Shown: positions 59,260-64,000 of the stretch, piece by piece
Layout: every line of letters begins with the position of its first letter
Position numbering within the stretch: the first letter of the stretch is position 1
Assembly: GCA_020698575.1 (NCBI GenBank)
Contig: CM036254.1
Location: 28,982,526-29,046,525 of the forward strand
Direction: 5' to 3'
Source of the DNA: Bostrychus sinensis
Lineage: Eukaryota > Chordata > Actinopteri > Gobiiformes > Eleotridae
Length of the DNA stretch: 64,000 nucleotides
Made by a program: the position numbers and the translations under genes
The notes under the pieces: generated by a model
Told to the model about the DNA's origin: nothing
Seen by the model: the letters and a program-made list of their open reading frames with translations, nothing else
Database searches by the model: none

Positions 59260-59526
59260 GAGACCATGTACCACAGTTCGGGTCAGACAGCCACTGTGGC
59301 CCAGTACCTTCACCATCCCGCCATGCAGTACCCCCAGGCGGTTTCTCAGTCGACCCTGGCCCCTCCTCACCGGCCCAGGACGTCCTACCTCAGCCACTTG
59401 GTCTCCTCCAGCGGCCCACAGCACACCAGCACTCAGCCTGTCACGGCCTCCATAGAATCTAAAGCTAACAGAGCGTACCAAGTCAGTATGCACTACACCT
59501 GTCCTGCCCCCTGCTTTGACAGATGA
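48860..59526 (+). CDS. ccnj: Cyclin J, five coding exons, one apparent +1 frameshift
   Basis: Cyclin J is a divergent cyclin-fold protein. Coding exons: 48860-48928, 52241-52451, 53448-53748, 55114-55273, 59151-59526. The first encodes MELEDQWWKGQLAADIYQAL, matching the known cyclin J start. The N-terminal cyclin box covers exons 2-3 (RRYFADLIAIVSNRF, HLAVYLLDLFMDRY, LLHMELLLLETFQWNL). The C-terminal fold continues in exon 4 (PSLVAAACVASSRLVL). Exon 5 has DVKEANK, a 15-glutamine tract, a Gln/Ser/Pro-rich tail and the conserved end HYTCPAPCFDR. In exon 3, after HFIDYYLSI, one extra base creates a TGA at 53648-53650; dropping it restores AVHEGDLHDGWPM and gives 371 residues with all phases consistent. 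Intron 3 starts with GC instead of GT (CAAG/GCACAG). The large introns hold many mobile elements. Confidence 0.93.
49059..50869. mobile_element. hAT MITE, AGGGTGACCAGAT family, copy 3, split by an insertion
   Basis: The left end TAGGGTGACCAGATGTTCC and the right end AAATCTGGTCACCCTA are near-perfect inverses. The flanks TACTAGCT and TTCTAGCT match at 7 of 8. The family's internal text stops at about 49186 and resumes at about 50665, around another element. In ccnj intron 1 (coding). Confidence 0.85.
49187..50664. mobile_element. Element nested in the MITE, hAT-like right end
   Basis: The right end reads TTTGGGCACCCCTG, the inverse of the CAGGGGTGCCCAAA start typical of hAT (Charlie-like) elements, preceded by GGCCGTCTAAGGAAAG. 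The left side carries GCCGTCTGCCC and TTTGATTTGGCC, a diverged or truncated counterpart. No transposase frame is seen. About 49970-50330 is GC-richer. Confidence 0.5.
50985..51270. repeat. Dispersed repeat starting AAAGGGGCTATATTATGC, copy 2
   Basis: Same orientation and block order as 45500-45800 (see that entry). Located in ccnj intron 1. Confidence 0.65.
51403..51849. mobile_element. hAT MITE with nested SINE fragment
   Basis: The ends are CAGGGTTCTCCAACC and GGTTGGAGACCACCTG. CCTAAAG flanks both sides (7-8 bp duplication). The middle (about 51478-51600) is a minus-strand SINE 3' fragment with GGAGCCTATCCCA and a GTACACACTGGACAGTGGCC block. In ccnj intron 1. Confidence 0.85.
51850..52240. 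other. ccnj intron 1 end
   Basis: No feature recognised. The intron ends in TCTGTAATAG with a poor polypyrimidine tract. Confidence 0.5.
52452..53447. other. ccnj intron 2
   Basis: Contains a dispersed repeat at about 53138-53275 that is highly similar to about 56338-56480, with shared CAAAGAATGGTACCA and ATGGAGAAATTAGCATTAGC. The rest shows no exon or clear element. Confidence 0.55.
53795..55000 (+). mobile_element. SINE interrupted by an insertion of about 0.93 kb
   Basis: The 5' part (53795-53941) has GCTTAGTGGTTAGTGTTTTG and GGTGACTCTAAATTGCCCC. The 3' part (about 54876-55000) has GTGTCAGCCCTGCAACTAAC, GGGATAGACTCCAGTCACC and a GAATGAATG tail. They are one SINE split at the TGTCTGT region. 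In ccnj intron 3. Confidence 0.8.
53942..54875. mobile_element. Unclassified insertion with CpG/GAATTCGC-rich ends
   Basis: Both flanks of the insert carry related words in opposite and direct orientation (GCGTCATTCG, AATTCGC, GCGAACA, CACTTGCTTCATTCG against GCTTCATCCTCCAATTCACT). The boundaries are defined by the broken SINE. A MITE, perhaps Harbinger-like, is plausible; precise termini and target duplication were not resolved. Confidence 0.5.
55047..55080 (+). mobile_element. Tiny SINE fragment next to the ccnj exon 4 acceptor
   Basis: CATGGGTTCCCTCTGGGCAC, then TCTGGCTTCC matches the SINE body (compare 31446-31475). It ends about 33 bases before the acceptor at 55113. Confidence 0.6.
55274..56515. 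other. ccnj intron 4, first part
   Basis: AT-rich intron sequence. About 56338-56480 is the second copy of the dispersed repeat noted in intron 2. No exon seen. Confidence 0.5.
56521..58110 (+). mobile_element. Degraded full-length Tc1-like transposon
   Basis: Diverged inverted ends: CAAACTAATAGCAGTC at the left, ACTGCTATTATTTTGAACAC at the right. A broken transposase runs from ATG at 56871 (MGRLRLCSEE, then a stop) to a C-terminal DDE portion with QQDNDPKHT near 57533-57560 and text for ENLWSDIKNAA near 57645-57675. Several frameshifts and stops show it is dead. In ccnj intron 4. Confidence 0.88.
58195..58330. repeat. Dispersed repeat fragment, inverted copy
   Basis: CAGAAACGTGTTGGACCACA and GATTTAATCCTTCAATCACC are the inverse of text at about 29985-30115 and 28150-28285. 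Confidence 0.55.
58401..58761. mobile_element. hAT-like MITE
   Basis: The ends are TAGGGGTGAAATGAT and ATCATTACACCTCTA. The flanks ATTCCTGC (58393-58400) and ATTCCTGT (58762-58769) match at 7 of 8. In ccnj intron 4. Confidence 0.88.
59212..59256 (+). repeat. ccnj: (CAG)15 coding microsatellite in ccnj
   Basis: Fifteen uninterrupted CAG codons encode a glutamine run in the C-terminal tail of cyclin J. A pure repeat of this length is prone to length variation. Confidence 0.95.
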
Positions 59527-60157
59527 GCCCATTTTTGAGTCTTTTTTTTTTTTTTTTTTTTCTTGGAGAAAAAGACCAGAGAATGTTTGGTTTTCTTAGG
59601 CCCTGGCTACATGGACACAGATATTTTCATGAATGCATATTCTTTCTTTGTTGAAGGTTTATTTGTTCCCATGCAAAACCATTTTCAAGCTGCAGTAATG
59701 ACATTTTTAATCACCCTCTAAAGTGGAGTTTTTTAAAGAGGCAGAAGAGAGCCATCAGACCATTACAAGCAATTGAGCCAGCATCAAAAATGATGTTTTG
59801 TTTCTCAGGCTGATTGTAGTCTCCAAAATGTACCAATCAGAGATCCAGAGTCTTTTCTCTGTCAAAATTTAATCTGCATCTGTTCATGATTCCTCCTGGA
59901 AATTCAATTTAAATCCACAGTTTGACGAGAGACAAATTCTTTGTACAATGTAAAGTATTAGAGGTATTATTGGTTGGCCAAGCTAGCATCCGTCTGCTAG
60001 CTTACCTTAACCCTGTAGCTTCCAGAGTTCATGGTGCATCTAGTTATTAAGCATTGCATCTAAACATTGACAACATTTCTGTTCAACTTTTTTATATTTT
60101 TGTTTTTCTATTTTGCTTCTATGTGTCAGTTGTTGTAGCATAGCCACTTTATGAGCA

Positions 60158-60188
<31 letters not shown>

Positions 60189-60890
60189 GTCATCATTGAT
60201 TCAGTGTTGACGAACGGTGTAGACCAATAGCCAGTGGGAACTTTCTTTCTAGTGAAATAAGGAGGCGGACCTGAATGCAAGCTCATTTTACAGAAAAGAA
60301 AGATGGCTTACTGTATCAATTTATCAATAGGCAGTTTTTTTTGTTTTTTTTGTTTGGGGGGGGGGTGATATATTGATGCTCTGATGTGGACTGAGATGTC
60401 TGTTCGAGGTAAAAAAAAAAAAAAAAAAAAAAATCCATTCATAAAATTATCGGTGTATCCTGGGCCTTAGATTCCACTGGAGTGTTTTTAATTTGACCAG
60501 ACTGGATGAGATTAGTGCAGCACTTTGAACTCTTGGGAGTGGACCATGTGCAATATGTCAGTATCTGTGCAGTGCTGCATTAGGGCTCTGTTTGAAGATA
60601 ATATCAGGGATTAATACAGAGGGGTGGCTGGAGGCAGAGTTTGCACCACTAAAGCCATTACTGTATCATGTAACCAGGCTACAGACCAAAAAGCCTAGTA
60701 TTATTTGATCCAGATTACCTCCGAGATATTGAATGTATACGTTGTGCCTGCAGCCGTTGATGGCCGTTATAATGACGATGTTGAACAAAAGGGATTTACT
60801 TGATAGAGAAGTAGCACAGTTTACATTAGGTGTTCTGTACCTAGATTTTTTTTTTTCATTTTGTTTTTCTTGATGAGTGTTGTGTGAGAG
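59527..60890 (+). other. ccnj: ccnj 3' UTR (putative)
   Basis: Follows the TGA at 59524-59526 and runs to AATAAA signals. It holds T-runs at 59541-59562 and 60161-60188 and an A-run at 60413-60432. A block near 60200-60235 resembles text near 480-530 (TTCAGTGTTGAC, then AGACCA). No coding sequence seen. Confidence 0.55.
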
Positions 60891-61008
60891 AATAAATAAT
60901 GTAGTCCTCTAGATGTCCCGATTTATTTGGAAAGAAAATAGTTGCTCTTCTGTACTCAGAGGATTTCAGTCAGTGCTGTGCACTCGTACCATTATAGTTT
61001 TAAATAAA
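60891..61008 (+). terminator. ccnj: ccnj polyadenylation signals (two candidates)
   Basis: AATAAA at 60891-60896 and at 61003-61008. Either would give a 3' UTR of about 1.4-1.5 kb. Confidence 0.5.
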
Positions 61009-61289
61009 ATACAAATCTGTGTTAAACTGATATGTGTTTTTCATTTCTTTCAACTGTATAGTGCAGGTATTAAGATTATTTAAGGTACTGGAAGCAGCAT
61101 ATATACGCTCGCATTGGTTTAAAAATGGTAAACTGTGGTCTGTGAGTTGTTTCTGCTTTTCTGAGTGGACGATCAGCGATGCAGCTTTAGAACCAAAACA
61201 AAAAATATAAACAAAAAACTTGGGCATTACATCCCATATTTTTTTAATTGTGAATAAATTAGATGTACCATTGTTATCAGTAAAACTAA

Positions 61290-62060
61290 TATTTGATTTA
61301 AACCGGAACTCAGTAACTGCTCATTTTTTCTCTGTTTTGCCTTTTTGCTGTTTTTTGCATTTTCCTCTCATTTCCCTTTACTTACATTTGGGAGTAAAGC
61401 ACTCAAGTCCAGCTGACTACTATGTTCCCTCACTCAGCTTTACTTTTGTATTCCCCTCTTCATATCCATCCAAGTTTTTTCTGCCATTTGACCGCTCTGC
61501 CACTATGAAAATCAAGAAACAATGTGCCCCTTTCTCGCGAGACTCCAGACTTCTGTGACACCGGGTCAACGGCGCTCACTGTGTCACTTTGCACTTGGAT
61601 GAGGCCCCTGTTGCATCCTGGATTTCCCGGACCTATCTCGCCCCACTCACCTGTCTGGATGAGGCCCACCTGCTGCATCCTATGGACTTCCTCAACCTAC
61701 CTCACCCCACTCCCTGGATGAATCCTTACAGAGCTGATCTATGATCCTATGGAATGAGCTAATGGACTAACAGTCCTAGACACATTCCCTGTTCGTCCTG
61801 GGAGAGGATCTCTCCTTCAGTTGGGCTCCATAAGGTTTCTTCTTTTTTCCCGCAGCTGTTTTTTTTTAGGAGTTTTTCCTTACCGAGAAGGAGGGTCTAA
61901 GGACAGGGGTGTCCTGGGTCTGTTTAGTGTAGTTATTGTTTGTGTTGTCTGATTGTGTGTTTATGTTTGATCAACTGTTTGTGAAGCCCTTTTGAGGCGA
62001 CTTTTGTTGTGATACTGGGCTATACAAATAAAACTGAATTGAATTGAATTGAACTTTCAG
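61290..62060 (+). mobile_element. Teleost interspersed repeat with (GAATT)n tail
   Basis: The 3' part has the familiar fish text GGAGTTTTTCCTTACCGAGA, AAGGAGGGTCTAAGGACAG and GGGCTATACAAATAAAACTG, and then an ATTGAATTGAATTGAA tail. The 5' boundary is unclear. Likely a non-LTR-derived repeat end. Confidence 0.6.
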
Positions 62061-62928
62061 CCCAGAGACACCAGGGTGAGATGAAGGGCACTTCATTCAC
62101 CCCACAACAACTCATTTAACCATCACACGGACTCCGAAATGGCTTATTTCAGGTAAAAAAGTAGTATTGAGTTCTGCTTTAAATATGGTTACCACATATC
62201 TTGGGACACGTGTGGGTAATTTTTATGAAATATGAAAAAAGTACTCCATCCTTCTATTTGCGTCCATCTTTCCCCCACTGTCAAGACACAGTAAAAGCAG
62301 GTCAGAGTGAATGTTTGGCCTCTCACTGCCAATAAGTGTGTAACCTGGCCTGGTTTGGCTTTACACCACATTTAACCCAGGGATTCTCATTTACACCAAG
62401 TACCACTGCAAAAAAAATACTTAGCTTTCAAAGTACAGTCTTTTAATGGAATACAATTAGCATTACCTAATAAGGATAAAACAGGGATTCATTTGGACTA
62501 AACCACAACTAATCTAGGACTAAATCAGGTCTAAATCAGGACTAAGTAGTGATCTACACTTCAAATTTGAGCCCTAACCAGAGCAGGACTGAAACAGAAA
62601 TATAACAGACTCTGAATCAGGATTGAGTACCTCCAAAAGAAGCCTGCGTACCTCTGTTAGGAAATTATTGATTTAACTAGTTTGAACCATTTGACTCAGT
62701 TTAGCACAGCCTGGCCTGGCTTGGCCTTGGACAGTATTTTTGACCCATTTAGACTCTGGTTTGGCCTTCTTTGGTCCTAACTAAGGCTTAGCAGGTTAAA
62801 TCAGAAGCAGTTTGAAGTTAAAAGTGGTTTCTGCCCATTATACAGTGGTTAAACCTCAGTTCAGCTTCACATATCAGCTGGCTCAGAGTAGACAAACTCC
62901 TGAATGAGGGACCAAGGCTCTTCTAAAG
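62061..62928. other. Degenerate MITE-like sequence
   Basis: About 62380-62670 resembles the element at 4573-4852: GATTCTCATTTACACCAAGT, AGTACCACTGCA, then AGGACTAAATCAGGTC words. Clear ends were not found. About 62690-62830 has further GGTTTGGCC-like words. Confidence 0.45.
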
Positions 62929-63667
62929 CAGTTTTTCCAACTAGAGGTACAGGGCCCCTTGGGGTACGAGAGCACTATGCAGGGGGTACTTGGAAGTTTT
63001 TCATAATCTATTTGCAAGAAAATATTTTCAATCTTATATTGGACTATTGAAAGTTAGGAAAGACAAGTGTCTCATTGACTAATAGAAGGAGGTGAAACTG
63101 CTCAAGAATTTAATTTTAATTAAATTGTTTTAATTTTTTTAGATTGAATAGCTTGTTTAAAAGAAACAAGCTATATATATATATATGTATGTGTGTGTAT
63201 ATGTATGTATATATATGTGTATATGTATGTATATATATGTATATGTGTATGTATATATATATGTATATGTGTATGTATATATATATATGTATATGTGTAT
63301 GTATATATATGTATATATATGTATGTGTATGTATATATATGTATATATATGTATATGTATGTATATATATGTATATATATGTATATGTATGTATATATAT
63401 GTATATATATGTATGTATATATATGCATATATATATGTATGTATGTATATGTATATATGTGTGTGTTTATTTCATTTTAAGGCAATTCAAATTTTATTTT
63501 TTATCTTGAATTTTAAAAAATGCAGAATTACTATTCACAATAAATTAAATATGATCATGCTTTTTATGATTACTTTTTGAAAAAGCTCCAATGTGAGTGA
63601 GGTGGTACTTATGGTATGACAAAAATGGCCACGGGGTACTGAAAACAAAAAAGGTTGGGAACCAATG
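62929..63667. mobile_element. hAT-like MITE containing a microsatellite
   Basis: The ends CAGTTTTTCCAACTAGAG and AGGTTGGGAACCAATG are diverged inverses. The flanks TTCTAAAG and TTCTACAA match at 6 of 8. It contains a 0.3-kb TA/TATG microsatellite. Confidence 0.65.
63168..63467. repeat. (TATG/TATA)n microsatellite
   Basis: A mixed TATATG, GTATGTATA and TGTG repeat. Open tyrosine/isoleucine-rich frames on both strands are artefacts of this composition. Confidence 0.95.
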
Positions 63668-64000
63668 TTCTACAAAACTTTGTTCAGATGCCTTCCTTTT
63701 TTAAACAGTTTTTTAAATGTACAATCAGCTGGAAATAGCCCATGTTTATATAACCTTTATATATACTTTTAGTCTTTTATTATTGATGTTTTGGTTACTT
63801 TTGTTACCAGTAAGAAGTCACAGGGAACAGAGCCTCAGTTTTTCTCACATAAAAAGTTTGACCACAGGAAAACTCACACTGACAGGAAGTGTCTTTGTAT
63901 CTCCATAAAGTGTTTCTGTACACTTTCAGTGTTTCACGTGGCTTTAGACCATCACACAATAACATAGATTATTATTAGTACTCCAGCTATGTAAAACTGA
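63668..64000. other. Intergenic end of window
   Basis: No feature recognised. Confidence 0.4.

Noticed and set aside
63144..63580. Overlapping tyrosine/isoleucine-rich frames on both strands
   Set aside because: They lie in a TA/TATG microsatellite.

Overview
This is vertebrate nuclear DNA, most likely from a teleost fish. Four multi-exon genes with GT-AG introns and AATAAA signals sit in AT-rich sequence full of fish-type repeats: tRNA- and 5S-rRNA-derived SINEs, Tc1-like elements, hAT and Harbinger MITEs, and an L2-type LINE 3' end. No prokaryotic features, tRNA genes or CRISPR arrays were found.

Layout. (1) About 1.6-10.5 kb, plus strand: the 3' part of the B-cell adaptor gene blnk, 16 small exons ending in a complete SH2 domain; its 5' exons lie before the window or were not recognised. 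(2) 10.5-17.9 kb: repeats, then a repeat-poor stretch that may hold the znf518a 3' UTR. (3) 17.9-22.3 kb, minus strand: znf518a, two coding exons, with a CpG-rich candidate promoter near 25.9-26.4 kb. (4) 26.4-36.9 kb: intergenic, dominated by a 5.3-kb block of three unrelated tandem arrays (30.15-35.49 kb). (5) 37.0-39.7 kb, plus strand: a short gene with one C-terminal TOG (HEAT-like) domain, related to the TOGARAM/crescerin family. (6) 40-48 kb: nested transposable elements. (7) 48.2-61.0 kb, plus strand: ccnj (cyclin J), with promoter, non-coding first exon, five coding exons, a polyglutamine tract and a 3' UTR. (8) 61-64 kb: repeats.

BLNK, ZNF518A and CCNJ are neighbours on human chromosome 10q24, so the gene order supports the three identifications. 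The TOG gene between znf518a and ccnj is not part of the human neighbourhood as I recall it. The genes are syntenic neighbours, not a pathway: BLNK is B-cell receptor signalling, ZNF518A a chromatin-linked zinc-finger protein, cyclin J a divergent cyclin, and the TOG protein probably microtubule-related.

Main oddities. Three of the four genes can be read only by removing single extra bases: four in znf518a, one in the TOG gene, one in ccnj. All six are +1 insertions and there is no other in-frame stop, which points to insertion-type assembly error more than gene decay. The ccnj intron 3 donor appears to be GC instead of GT. The tandem-array block is bounded by 15-bp inverted repeats, with hairpins at both ends, and may have moved or grown as one unit. 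Many MITEs were delimited by eye from terminal inverted repeats and target-site duplications, several perfect. Family names for repeats are by resemblance only; no database search was possible.
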